From the NCBI GenBank assembly GCA_963737545.1, contig CAVTTH010000004.1, forward strand, positions 1-64,000: a stretch of DNA of 64,000 nucleotides. The letters are read 5' to 3'. Positions 33,544-43,072 of the stretch are shown piece after piece (the first letter of the stretch is position 1; every line of letters starts with the position of its first letter). The translations under genes and the position numbers were made by a program. The DNA comes from CAVTTH01 sp963737545 (lineage in GTDB: Bacteria > Verrucomicrobiota > Verrucomicrobiia > Chthoniobacterales > UBA10450). The notes beneath the pieces are model-generated. The model searched no databases. It had not been told where the DNA came from and saw only the letters and a program-made list of their open reading frames with translations.

Positions 33544-35781
33544 ATGAACGCTTCTTCCCCCACACTTGTTGCGCATGAATTGGAACCGGAGGCGTCAGCT
33601 TCCGGCCTGAACATCAACGACATCGTTGTCGCTCTTTTTAAGCACAAACGGAAGATTGTATTCTTCACTTTGGCTGGATTGGTCGCCGCGGCAGTCGTCA
33701 TTAAATTTTTTCCAACCGTTTACGAATCACAGGCCAAACTCTTGGTACGTTATGTCTTGGATCGCAGTGCTGTTGATCCAATCGAAAGCTCGGGCGCCGC
33801 AAAGAGTAGTAGTGAAAGTGTTATTGGGTCCGAAATGGAAATTCTCACAAGCTGGGATCTGGCAGTTCAAGTCGCGGACGCGATCGGCGTCAAACGCCTC
33901 CTCCCCAGCTCGCCGGCCGCCACCAAAATGGACGCCGCCAAGACTGTGAGCAAGGGGTTGGAAGTAACTAATCGCGCCGGCAGCGGCATCATTTTTGTCT
34001 CCTATCGAAATCCAGATCCTGAGCTTCCGACCGTTGTCCTCGATGAGCTCGTAAACCGGTATTTCGAAAAACATCTCGAAGTCCATCGATCAGCTGGCGC
34101 CTTCGATTTCGTCAGTCAGCAGTCCGACCAAGTACGAGCGCGTTTGAACCAGACCGAAGACGCCTTGAAGGCCCTTAAGGCGAAAGCCGGGATTGCTTCT
34201 TCCGCTGATAGTGCAGCCAGCCTAAATGCAGAAGTCGTGAAAATCGAAGATGAACTTCACTCTGCCGAAGGGAATCTGGCCGAACAACGCGCACGTGTTA
34301 AGCAGATGGAAACATCCTCCGTCGGAGGGCCTAACCCTGTGGCTCTTGAGACAGCGAAGTCCAATCCAGCGACGGCCAGCCCTTCGCCTCCTCCCTCCCA
34401 CCAACCTACCAGCAGCGATATCCAGCAGTATCAGGCATTAAATACACGGTTGGTTAAGTTGCGGGAGGCAGGGCTTGCATTGCTTTCGCAGTACACTCCA
34501 GCAAATCAGCTGGTCAAATCCAACGAGGCGCAAATCGCCGCTCTTGAAACTGAAAAACACGCATTGGAAAACAAGTTTCCAGACCTTGCCACCAGTGCGC
34601 CTACGACCGGCGCGCCCGGTCAGTCGGATCTCGGCTTTGAAAAAGCGCGCCTGGCTGGATTCGAAGCAAAAACTGAAGCGATGAAGGCCCAGCTTCAAGA
34701 ACGAATCCGCCAACTCACCGAGGTTGGATCGCAGATCGCCGACCTCGAGCGCAAGAAAGAATTAGAAGAAGCGAACTACAAATATTTCCAGGGGACGTTG
34801 GAGAAGGCTCGTGTCGATGAGGCCTTGGATCCTTCTAAAATGCCGAATATCAGTGCGGTCCAGAGGCCTTCACCTCCGATCAAGGTGACCAAGAAACGAA
34901 ACAAGATCGCGCTCGGATTGGCAGGCGGCGGGCTTGCGTTGGGTTTCGCCATTGCCTTGCTCAGTGAATTAGTGCTGAACCGCTCGGTCAAGCGATCTTC
35001 AGAGATTGAGAGACGTCTCGGCTCTTCACCGATGCTTTCTATCCCATACAGCAAATCAAATGGACGTTCGCTTCCGGGCCGGGGAAAACAACGCCTTGAT
35101 GGATCGCTGATTGTCCCCAAAACTGCCCATCGGGATTTGGCGCCCTGGGATGAAGGTCACTTTATCCGGCCCTATGCCCAGGCAATCCGTGATCGAGTGG
35201 ATCTTTATTTCGAGCGCAGCCGAATGACGCACAAACCGAAACTGGTGGGCGTAACGGCCTTCTCCGATGGAGCTGGAACTTCGACCCTTGCAGCCGGACT
35301 CGCAGCTGCTCTTTCGGAGATGGGCGACGGAAAGGTTCTCCTGGTTGATGTGAATTTGAGCCAGGCCGAGGCGCACCCTTTTTTCCGCGGTGCACCCGCG
35401 TCGTCGCTCAGCGCGCTGCTGAATCCGACTGGGCCCATCGCTTCGACTACCGACAATCTTTATCTCGCGACGGTTGCTCCTCCCACGGCCGGGCCGGTCC
35501 AGCGTGCCTTGAAAAAGTTCTTCGACCTGGTCCCGAATCTGAAGGCGAGCGATTTCGATTACATTATTTTTGACATGCCACCACTAAGTGACACAAGTCC
35601 TACTCTCGGCATGGCAAGCTTCATGGACAAGGTTCTGCTAATTGTTGAAGCAGAAAAGAACAATCGTGATGTGGTGACGCGAGGTTACTCGGAGCTGGTT
35701 ACAGGTCGCGCTAGTATTTCTGTCATCCTGAATAAGGTTCGCTCCTACACACCGAAGTGGCTCGACGTTGAGCTTGGATAA
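33544..35781 (+). CDS. Wzc-like polysaccharide copolymerase with degenerate kinase domain
   Basis: This 745-residue protein has an N-terminal Wzz domain (INDIVVALFKHKRKIVFFTL, first membrane helix 37-57), a long periplasmic coiled coil (about 190-435, with a Pro/Ser-rich gap near 275) and a second helix near 455-475. The cytoplasmic CpsD/BY-kinase domain is at 535-745. The Walker A motif is S-D-G576-A-G-T579-S-T: the invariant Lys is Thr. The second Asp of Walker A' is also missing (VLLVDVNL). No Tyr cluster is present at the C-terminus. It should control chain length and export, but tyrosine-kinase activity is doubtful. Confidence 0.85.
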   Translation: MNASSPTLVAHELEPEASASGLNINDIVVALFKHKRKIVFFTLAGLVAAAVVIKFFPTVYESQAKLLVRYVLDRSAVDPIESSGAAKSSSESVIGSEMEILTSWDLAVQVADAIGVKRLLPSSPAATKMDAAKTVSKGLEVTNRAGSGIIFVSYRNPDPELPTVVLDELVNRYFEKHLEVHRSAGAFDFVSQQSDQVRARLNQTEDALKALKAKAGIASSADSAASLNAEVVKIEDELHSAEGNLAEQRARVKQMETSSVGGPNPVALETAKSNPATASPSPPPSHQPTSSDIQQYQALNTRLVKLREAGLALLSQYTPANQLVKSNEAQIAALETEKHALENKFPDLATSAPTTGAPGQSDLGFEKARLAGFEAKTEAMKAQLQERIRQLTEVGSQIADLERKKELEEANYKYFQGTLEKARVDEALDPSKMPNISAVQRPSPPIKVTKKRNKIALGLAGGGLALGFAIALLSELVLNRSVKRSSEIERRLGSSPMLSIPYSKSNGRSLPGRGKQRLDGSLIVPKTAHRDLAPWDEGHFIRPYAQAIRDRVDLYFERSRMTHKPKLVGVTAFSDGAGTSTLAAGLAAALSEMGDGKVLLVDVNLSQAEAHPFFRGAPASSLSALLNPTGPIASTTDNLYLATVAPPTAGPVQRALKKFFDLVPNLKASDFDYIIFDMPPLSDTSPTLGMASFMDKVLLIVEAEKNNRDVVTRGYSELVTGRASISVILNKVRSYTPKWLDVELG

Positions 35782-35787
35782 AGAACG

Positions 35788-35808
35788 CTCTTTAACAGCT
35801 GTTAAGAG
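35788..35808. promoter_or_regulatory. Palindrome after the Wzc-like gene
   Basis: TTAACAGCTGTTAA is a perfect 14-base palindrome flanked by CTCT and AGAG. It lies seven bases after the stop codon and before the next gene. There is no T-run, so it is a weak terminator at best and could instead be a protein-binding site. Confidence 0.35.
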
Positions 35809-35874
35809 AATCGCCTTTGTTTCCCTGAGTCCGAGTTCCTTCTCCCGGAATTCTCCGCCATCCCTGGCACTGCT

Positions 35875-37915
35875 ATGTTCTTGACCCGCATTTACTACAA
35901 ATATAAGCCCCTTATTCCCCGGCGTCTTCGCCTCGCGGCAAGGCGAAAGCACGTGATGAGAATTAGATCGAAATGCGTGAACATCTGGCCAATCAAAGAA
36001 TCAGCAGGCCGCAAACCAGAGGGTTGGATTGGGTGGCCCGAGGGAAAGCAGTTCGCCCTCGTCCTTACCCATGATGTAGAATCCCAGGTCGGCCTCGACC
36101 GGGTTCAGCAGCTCGCCGAGTTGGAAATGAAATTCGGGGTCCGATCGTCTTTCAACTTTATCCCCGAAGGTCCTTACCAGGTTCCAAAACAACTTCTCGA
36201 ATGGCTGGTCAGTAACGGCTTCGAGGTAGGCGTTCACGATCTTCATCACGATGGACTACTTTATCGAAGTCGCGCAAAGTTCGTTCAAAAGGCCAGGCGG
36301 ATAAACCACTACATGCACGAGTGGGGCGCCGTCGGGTTCCGCTCCGGTTTCATGTTGAATAAGCTGGATTGGCTTCACGATCTCGATATTCAATACGACG
36401 CCTCCACCTTCGACACGGATCCTTTCGAGCCCCAGCCGGATGCAGTGGACACTATTTTCCCTTTCTGGGTGCCTCGACCTGCAAGCCTTGATGCTCCACG
36501 CTCGAGTCTCAACGGTTCCCCCAGCGGCTACGTCGAACTCCCCTATACGCTGCCCCAGGATTCCACGCTCTTTCTTTTCTTGCGCGAACGTAACGCTGAT
36601 ATCTGGCAGCGAAAACTGGATTGGATCGCAGAACATGGAGGGATGGCGCTCATCAATGTCCATCCCGACTACATGACAATGGAAGGCAGGCCCGCATTGA
36701 CCGGAGAATATCCTGTCAGCCGTTACCAAGACTTTCTGCGCTACGTTTCGAATGATTATGAGCAAAAATACTGGCAAGCCCTTCCGCACCAGGTCGCCGA
36801 TTGGGTACGCAAGTCAAGAATGCGAGATTCCAATTCCAACCTTCTTTCTCATCGCTCCCGCCGTAAGCTCAAAATTTGGATTGACCTCGACAACACGCCA
36901 CACGTGCCGTTCTTCGAGCCTATAATAGAGGAGTTAACCGCTCGTGGTTTTCCGCTAATGGTGACGGCGCGGGATGCCTTTCAGGTTTGCGAATTGGCGG
37001 ACAAGAAAGGTCTCTCCTACACAAAGGTCGGCCGCCATCACGGTAAGAATCGTGCGCTTAAGGCAGCCGGTCTAATCTTCCGCGCCCTGCAATTATCACC
37101 GCTCGAGCTGAGGGAAAATCCGGTCCTGGCAGTATCTCACGGCGCCCGCTCACAAATCCTGCTAAGCAACCTGCTTCGTATTCCTACAATTCTGATTGAA
37201 GACTACGAGCATTCGCGATTTCCCCGAATGATGCGACCGACTTGGATCATGGCTCCCGGTATGATTCCGGATGAATCGCTCTGTCTTAAGAACGGTCATG
37301 TCCGGAGGTATTCTGGAATTAAAGAGGACGTTTATGTTTGGAAGCTTGTTCCTGATCCGAGCGTTCTAGCAGAACTTGGGCTCAGCGACTCAGACTTGAT
37401 TGTGACTGTTCGTCCGCCGGCTACAGAAGCTCACTACCATAGACCCGAAAGCTTAACGCTGTTTGAGCGCTTCATGATTCGGGCTTCTCAAACACCGGGA
37501 GTGAAGATCGTCCTCCTGCCTCGGAACCGAAAAGCAGGCCGAACTTGTCCGCCGCAATTGGCCGGCTTGGTTTGAGCACGGGAAAACCGTCATTCCTTCC
37601 GCTGCGATCGATGGTTTGAATCTGATGTGGCACTCGGATCTCGTGGTCAGCGGAGGCGGGACGATGAATCGAGAGGCTGCTGCGCTGGGGGTTCCCGTTT
37701 TCAGTGTTTTTCGAGGAATTATTGGCGCGGTGGACCGTCACCTAAGCGCAGAAGGCCGTTTGGTTCTGATAGAATCTCTTGCAGATGTTGATGCCAAGAT
37801 ACCGATAGTAAAGCGGGAACGGAAGGCCATTGCCGAAGCCACCTCCAAACGGACGCTCAACCAGGTCGTGGATACGATCGAGGAAATCGCGGAGTCTTGC
37901 AGCCTCGTGAGTTAG
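35875..37915 (+). CDS. Fusion of NodB-like deacetylase and DUF354 domains, one frameshift
   Basis: Residues about 55-310 form a polysaccharide-deacetylase (NodB) domain: ALVLTHDVESQVGLDRVQQL, SFNFIPEG, EVGVHDLHHDG and VGFRSGFMLN. Residues about 335-670 form a DUF354 glycosyltransferase-like domain: KIWIDLDNTPHVPFFEPIIE, GLSYTKVGRHHGKN, LIEDYEHSRFPR and, after the shift, SDLVVSGGGTMNREAAALG. The frame breaks near 37,535 at an AAAA run; removing one A joins the two parts into about 680 codons. Separate genes for these domains are common, while the fusion is unusual. The deacetylase would act outside the cytosol, which conflicts with the DUF354 half and is unexplained. Confidence 0.75.
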
Positions 37916-37927
37916 TAAATCGGAGCT

Positions 37928-39040
37928 CTGTCCCGTATCAAACTGTTAATCATTGCTGGCGCGCGGCCGAACTTCATGAAGATCGCGCCGCTGATCAAGG
38001 CGCTCGAGGCTCACCAACTCGACCGCCTGGACGGGCAGACAAAGATTGACTGGCGCCTCGTTCACACCGGTCAGCACTATGACTCGCAAATGTCGGATAT
38101 TTTTTTTGGCGAACTGGGCATCCCGGCTCCCGACATTAATCTGGAAGTCGGATCAGGTTCTCATGCGATTCAGACGGCTAGCATCATGGCGAAGTTCGAA
38201 CCGGTCTGTGAGCATGAAAAGCCAGATTGGGTGGTTGTGGTCGGCGACGTTAACTCGACCATGGCCTGCACCATCGTCTCCGCCAAATTGGGAATCAAGG
38301 TCGCACACGTGGAAGCCGGCCTTCGGAGCTTCGATCGGACGATGCCGGAGGAAATAAACCGGATTGTGACCGATGCGCTGGCGGATCTACTCCTGACCCC
38401 TTCATCCGACGCCGACGAAAATCTAAAGCGGGAAGGCATTCCTGAAGCAAAGATTAGGTGCGTCGGGAACGTGATGATTGATGCGCTAATCGACAACCTG
38501 GAGAAAGCGCGAGCCAGCCAGTTGCTCAACACACTTGATTTGAAGAAGAAGGGCTTCGTCTATGTGACACTTCACCGCCCGTCCAATGTAGATGAAGAGG
38601 CCAGCTTGATCGCAATCATGGCTGAATTAAATCGGCTTGCCCGGCAAATACCGGTAGTTTTCCCCATGCACCCGCGCACCCGCAAAATGTGCGCCGAGTT
38701 TGGCATTTCGCTCGATGAGGCGAAAGGGCTGCGAATTCTGGAGCCGATTGGTTATCACGACTCGCTCTCACTGACTGAGTCCGCTCAGTTTGTCCTGACC
38801 GATTCGGGAGGGTTGCAGGAAGAAAGCACCTACCTCAAGACGCCGTGCCTCACACTTCGCTCCAACACCGAACGACCTATCACAGTTACCGTTGGCAGTA
38901 ACAAACTGACCGATCTGAAACATTTATCGGCTGACATCTCGGAAGCTCTGAGCCGCAACGGAGAGACCAGCCGTATCCCGCCACTGTGGGATGGCCAAAC
39001 GTCCCAGCGCATTATCGACTGCCTGATCGCGAGCAGTTAG
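37928..39040 (+). CDS. wecB: Non-hydrolysing UDP-HexNAc 2-epimerase (WecB/WbpI-like)
   Basis: This enzyme inverts C2 of UDP-GlcNAc or its 2,3-diacetamido uronate. Motifs are HTGQHYD, VVVGDVNSTMA, VAHVEAGLRSFDRTMPEEIN, VTLHRPSNVD, FPMHPRTRK and LTDSGGLQEEST. The first ATG (37976) would cut off the conserved first strand and phosphate loop LLIIAGARPNFMK, which is open in frame upstream back to a TAA at 37916. No ATG, GTG or TTG is available there. I place the start at CTG 37928, though ATC or ATT codons are also possible. Near WlbA/B/C homologues the WbpI/WlbD function is likely. Confidence 0.85.
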   Translation: MSRIKLLIIAGARPNFMKIAPLIKALEAHQLDRLDGQTKIDWRLVHTGQHYDSQMSDIFFGELGIPAPDINLEVGSGSHAIQTASIMAKFEPVCEHEKPDWVVVVGDVNSTMACTIVSAKLGIKVAHVEAGLRSFDRTMPEEINRIVTDALADLLLTPSSDADENLKREGIPEAKIRCVGNVMIDALIDNLEKARASQLLNTLDLKKKGFVYVTLHRPSNVDEEASLIAIMAELNRLARQIPVVFPMHPRTRKMCAEFGISLDEAKGLRILEPIGYHDSLSLTESAQFVLTDSGGLQEESTYLKTPCLTLRSNTERPITVTVGSNKLTDLKHLSADISEALSRNGETSRIPPLWDGQTSQRIIDCLIASS

Positions 39041-39069
39041 CACGTTTTCACTGATAGGATTTCCGTCAG

Positions 39070-40179
39070 ATGTTGAATGTCATCTTCACGCTTGATTACG
39101 AGATCCACGGCAATGGCGAGGGTGATCCCAAGGCGCTGATGATCGAACCAACCCGTCGACTGATGGATCTGTTCGACCGCTTCGGTGCGAAACTCACCAT
39201 CATGGCGGATGTCGCCGAGATTCTAAAGTTCAAGGAATACAAGGAGCAACACGGCCGCGACGATTACCATTATGAGGCAATTGCGGAACAGCTTCGCGAG
39301 GCCGTTCGTCGCGGGCACGACGTTCAACTTCATCTTCACGCCTCTTACTTTAACGCGCGACATGACAACGGCCGCTGGCAGCAGGATTGGTCTGAATACA
39401 ACTTTGCCCGACTTCCGCAGGAGCGAATCAATCAGGTCGTACGAATCGGCAAACAGTATCTGGAAACCCTATTGACACCCGTTTTGTCGTCATACAAGTG
39501 CGTCGCCTTTCGTGCGGCCAATTGGGCGGTTAGCCCCGCGCACAATGTCGTCCGCGCTCTGATCAACAACGGGATTCGAATTGACACGTCTGTCTTCAAG
39601 TACGGTCGTCGCGAAGGCATTGTTAACTTCGACTATTCCAACGCACCCAGCAATCTCGTTCCATGGCATGTTGCAGATGACGATGTGTGCAGACGGGATG
39701 ACGCCGGCAAGTTACTCGAGATCCCAATCTATTGTGAACGCCGCTGGCTGGGAGCCTTCGTAACGCTGAACCGGATTTATCGCGTGGTAATGACTCGCTC
39801 GCATCGAATTGCGCGCAACCGCCAGCTCAACGGCATTTCGAGTGACTCGCGAATGAACGGTCGGCGAGGTCCACTCGGCAACCTGGCATTACTAGCGAAG
39901 CGACATCCGTGGAAAGCGGATTTCAATCAGTGCACCGGTCGGCAATTGATTCGCGCCTTGGAGCGCGCGAGAACCAGCCATCCCGGCAGTTCGGTTGATC
40001 TACCGTTCGTTCTGATTGGTCATTCAAAACTCTTTACGCGGCCCAACGAACGGAGTCTCCAGCCATTTCTTTCCCTTGTTCGCAGCCGGCCCGGGCGCTT
40101 TCGGTTCGCTACACTTGCTTCCTGCGATCCGGGCGTTGATCAGATGAAACCGGCCCAGTCCGTCACATTGGTCCGCTAG
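39070..40179 (+). CDS. Polysaccharide deacetylase-like (NodB-fold) protein
   Basis: This 369-residue protein starts MLNVIFTLDYEIHGNGEGDP, a NodB-type first strand with its acidic pair (LDYE). FGAKLTIMADVAEILKF, GHDVQLHLHASYF (the H-x-x-x-H-like metal site) and FRAANWAVSP follow. It belongs to the group of predicted deacetylases found in polysaccharide loci, without a signal peptide here. The middle (about 235-270) is a basic low-complexity insertion. It lies 29 bases after the epimerase gene. Confidence 0.75.
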   Translation: MLNVIFTLDYEIHGNGEGDPKALMIEPTRRLMDLFDRFGAKLTIMADVAEILKFKEYKEQHGRDDYHYEAIAEQLREAVRRGHDVQLHLHASYFNARHDNGRWQQDWSEYNFARLPQERINQVVRIGKQYLETLLTPVLSSYKCVAFRAANWAVSPAHNVVRALINNGIRIDTSVFKYGRREGIVNFDYSNAPSNLVPWHVADDDVCRRDDAGKLLEIPIYCERRWLGAFVTLNRIYRVVMTRSHRIARNRQLNGISSDSRMNGRRGPLGNLALLAKRHPWKADFNQCTGRQLIRALERARTSHPGSSVDLPFVLIGHSKLFTRPNERSLQPFLSLVRSRPGRFRFATLASCDPGVDQMKPAQSVTLVR

Positions 40180-40185
40180 ATTGCG

Positions 40186-41073
40186 ATGATCAACCGTTCC
40201 TACATCATCATCATGCCGGTACGGAACGAGGCGAAATTTCTTCAAGGAACGTTGAGTTCGATTGCGCAACAGACGATCAAGCCAAAGCAATTGATCATTG
40301 TAGACGACGGCTCGACCGACGGGACCGACACAATTGCTGATACGGCGTCACTGAAGCATGATTGGATTCAGGTGTTGCATCGCGCGGACCGTGGCTTTCG
40401 CGCCCCAGGCAGCGGGGTGATCGAATCGTTCTGCGACGGCTATGGCCTGATCAAGATGAATGACTGGGGATTCGTGGCAAAACTGGATGGAGACTTATCG
40501 TTTGAACCGGACTACTTCGAGCGATGCCTGGGACGATTTGAAAAAGACCCCAAACTCGGGATTGGAGGCGGGACCGTATGTAACATGGTCAACGGCGCGT
40601 TGGTGGTGGAATCGCCGGGCGACCCAGTCTTCCATGTGCGAGGAGCGACGAAGATTTACAGACGCGAATGTTGGGAAGCCATCGGCGGGCTGATTCGGCA
40701 GCCAGGCTGGGACACTGTTGATGAGTACCACGCCAATATGCTGGGTATGACGACTTACACGTTTCCAGAAGTCAAGCTATGCCATCATCGGCCAGCGGGC
40801 GGTGTGGAAGGAACTTGGAAGAACTGGGTCAAGAACGGGCTCGCGAATTACGTGAGCGGGTACCATCCGCTGTTCATGTTTGCCAAATGCCTTCGTCGTG
40901 TGCTTTCCAAGCCATATCTCGTTGGAGCACTCGGACTTTTTACGGGATTTATCAAGGGATATGCGAAGAGCATTCCGCAGGTACCCAACCGCGACTTGAT
41001 CCGGTTTGTTCGTGACCAGCAAATGCGGAAACTGTTCCTACGCGACAGTCTTTGGGACCGGAGACCGCTGTGA
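40186..41073 (+). CDS. Glycosyltransferase family 2
   Basis: This 295-residue GT-A enzyme has IIIMPVRNEAKFLQGTLSSI, QLIIVDDGSTDGTD (nucleotide-binding), VAKLDGDLSFEPDYFERC (DxD metal site) and a C-terminal basic region. It has no membrane segments and probably adds one sugar to the lipid-linked repeat unit on the cytoplasmic face. It begins six bases after the preceding gene. The acceptor-side specificity cannot be read. Confidence 0.9.
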   Translation: MINRSYIIIMPVRNEAKFLQGTLSSIAQQTIKPKQLIIVDDGSTDGTDTIADTASLKHDWIQVLHRADRGFRAPGSGVIESFCDGYGLIKMNDWGFVAKLDGDLSFEPDYFERCLGRFEKDPKLGIGGGTVCNMVNGALVVESPGDPVFHVRGATKIYRRECWEAIGGLIRQPGWDTVDEYHANMLGMTTYTFPEVKLCHHRPAGGVEGTWKNWVKNGLANYVSGYHPLFMFAKCLRRVLSKPYLVGALGLFTGFIKGYAKSIPQVPNRDLIRFVRDQQMRKLFLRDSLWDRRPL

Positions 41074-41127
41074 GTCGGATCAGTTGTCTGCGGGAGGAGC
41101 GAATCTTCCTGAGTATTGCCTGACTAT

Positions 41128-43059
41128 ATGTGCGGCATCTGCGGAAAAGTCTATTACGCCTCCGAAGGACGGGTGGCAACCGAGCTTGTGCAACAAATGA
41201 TGGACGTTATTATCCATCGCGGTCCCGACGGCGAAGGGAAGTATGTCTCCGGTCCGGTTGGCTTGGGACATCGACGCCTGTCGATCATCGATCTCAACAC
41301 CGGCGCACAGCCAATGTGCAACGAAGACAAGACAGTTTGGATCGTTTACAACGGAGAGATCTACAATTTCAAAGAACTTAGGCAGGAACTTCGTCAAAAA
41401 GGGCACAAATTCTCTTCCGCAAGCGATACGGAAGTCATCATCCACCTCTACGAGGAATACGGCGCGGAAAGCCTTCAGCGTCTTCAGGGCATGTTCGCTT
41501 TTGCGATCTGGGATGAGAAGGACCAGACGTTGTTCCTGGCCCGCGACCGGATAGGGATCAAACCGTTGTACATCGCAGATACAGGACGTGCGCTGGTGTT
41601 TGGGTCCGAAATCAAGGCGCTGCTGGTAGATCCCGAGGTCAAATGCGAGATTGATCCGGAATCGGTAGACAAATTCCTGACGCATTTCTGCCTGCCAGGA
41701 CGAGAAACGCTGTGGAAGGGAATCCTAAAGCTTCAACCTGGACATTACCTGCTTGCCCGCAAAGGAAAGTACGAGATCAAACAATACTGGGACCTGCGCT
41801 ATCGGCCGGGTCCAAAATGGAAGGACATTGACGAGGCGGCTGAGGCCCTTTGCGAGTTGACCAGGCGAACTGTTCGGGAACACATGATCAGTGATGTGCC
41901 GGTCGGCTTCCTGTTAAGTGGTGGCGTGGACTCGACCATCGTGCTCGCATGCGCGGCGACTGAGACGGACCAGAAAATCAGCACGTTCACGGTCGGATTC
42001 GACAACGCGCAATTCGAGGATGAGAGAGTTTACGCGAGACTAGCGGCGAAGCGCTTTGGCTCGACTCACCACGAAATAACCATCACACCCCAGGAGTTTT
42101 GGGATTTTCTCCCGACGTTGGTTAGGCACATGGAGGAGCCCGTGTGTGATCCGCCCGCAGTTTCTCTGCACTACGTCACCAAGCTGGCTCGAAAGCATGT
42201 GAAGGTGCTGCTTTCCGGTGAAGGTGGGGATGAGGCGTTTGGCGGCTATAACGATTATCGCAATTTTCAGTTTCTCGAACGAGTCAAAAGAGCCATCCAC
42301 CCTTTGGAAGGCATTTGTTCAGGATTACTAGCTGCGGCAAATCATTTCGGCCCATTGCAAAAGGTGGGAAAGTTCGCTCCCTACGTTACCACGGCGCTGC
42401 CAGATTATTATTACAGCCGCGTCGCGTCTCCATACAACTATTTCAACCGCGTAAAGGCGGAGCTTTACACGCCCGGCTTTCGAGAATCGATTAGACCTGA
42501 CGCTGCGATAGATGTGGTGCGCGGCTTTTTTCGCCAGGTACAGGACCAGCCGGTGCTCAACCAGATGCAATATCTTGACACCAAAACGACCCTGCCGGAC
42601 GACCTTCTCGTAAAGGCGGATCGGATCACGATGTGCAATTCCGTGGAACTGAGGGTCCCCTTTCTCGATCATGTCCTGCTGGAATTCGCTGCCAGTTTGC
42701 CAACAAACTATAGAGTCAAAGGATTGACCACCAAACGTATCCTAAAGCGCGCCTTTGGGAGTCGCATTCCCAAGGAGATCGTCCAAAGGAAGAAAGCTGG
42801 TTTCCCTATTCCAATCCAGCGGTGGGTTCAAAACGAACTACGTGGGCAGGTTCGTGACGTGCTCTTAAGCAAAAAATCTCTGGATCGCGGTTACTTCAGA
42901 AGGGCAGGGATCGAGAAATTGCTGGCAACAGGGGATCAGGGCCAACCGATGGCTAAGGAGATTTTTTCGCTGCTCACACTGGAGCTTTTGCATCAGCAGT
43001 TCACCAATCATGAACGGACGGTGAACAAGCGCCAACCTTTGGTCCTGCTACCTAGCTGA
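41128..43059 (+). CDS. asnB: Glutamine-hydrolysing asparagine synthase, XrtA-locus type
   Basis: The ATG at 41128 is chosen because it puts the glutaminase nucleophile at Cys2 (MCGICGKVYY) after Met removal; a longer frame from 41116 would bury it. The N-terminal half is a class II glutamine amidotransferase with IIHRGPDGEGKYVSG and VYNGEIYN. The C-terminal half is the ATP-PPase synthetase with GFLLSGGVDST. Members in polysaccharide loci are thought to amidate uronic-acid residues of the glycan rather than make asparagine. That fits the uronic-acid pathway suggested by the Wlb-like genes. Confidence 0.9.
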   Translation: MCGICGKVYYASEGRVATELVQQMMDVIIHRGPDGEGKYVSGPVGLGHRRLSIIDLNTGAQPMCNEDKTVWIVYNGEIYNFKELRQELRQKGHKFSSASDTEVIIHLYEEYGAESLQRLQGMFAFAIWDEKDQTLFLARDRIGIKPLYIADTGRALVFGSEIKALLVDPEVKCEIDPESVDKFLTHFCLPGRETLWKGILKLQPGHYLLARKGKYEIKQYWDLRYRPGPKWKDIDEAAEALCELTRRTVREHMISDVPVGFLLSGGVDSTIVLACAATETDQKISTFTVGFDNAQFEDERVYARLAAKRFGSTHHEITITPQEFWDFLPTLVRHMEEPVCDPPAVSLHYVTKLARKHVKVLLSGEGGDEAFGGYNDYRNFQFLERVKRAIHPLEGICSGLLAAANHFGPLQKVGKFAPYVTTALPDYYYSRVASPYNYFNRVKAELYTPGFRESIRPDAAIDVVRGFFRQVQDQPVLNQMQYLDTKTTLPDDLLVKADRITMCNSVELRVPFLDHVLLEFAASLPTNYRVKGLTTKRILKRAFGSRIPKEIVQRKKAGFPIPIQRWVQNELRGQVRDVLLSKKSLDRGYFRRAGIEKLLATGDQGQPMAKEIFSLLTLELLHQQFTNHERTVNKRQPLVLLPS

Positions 43060-43072
43060 CGGCTTTTGAAGC

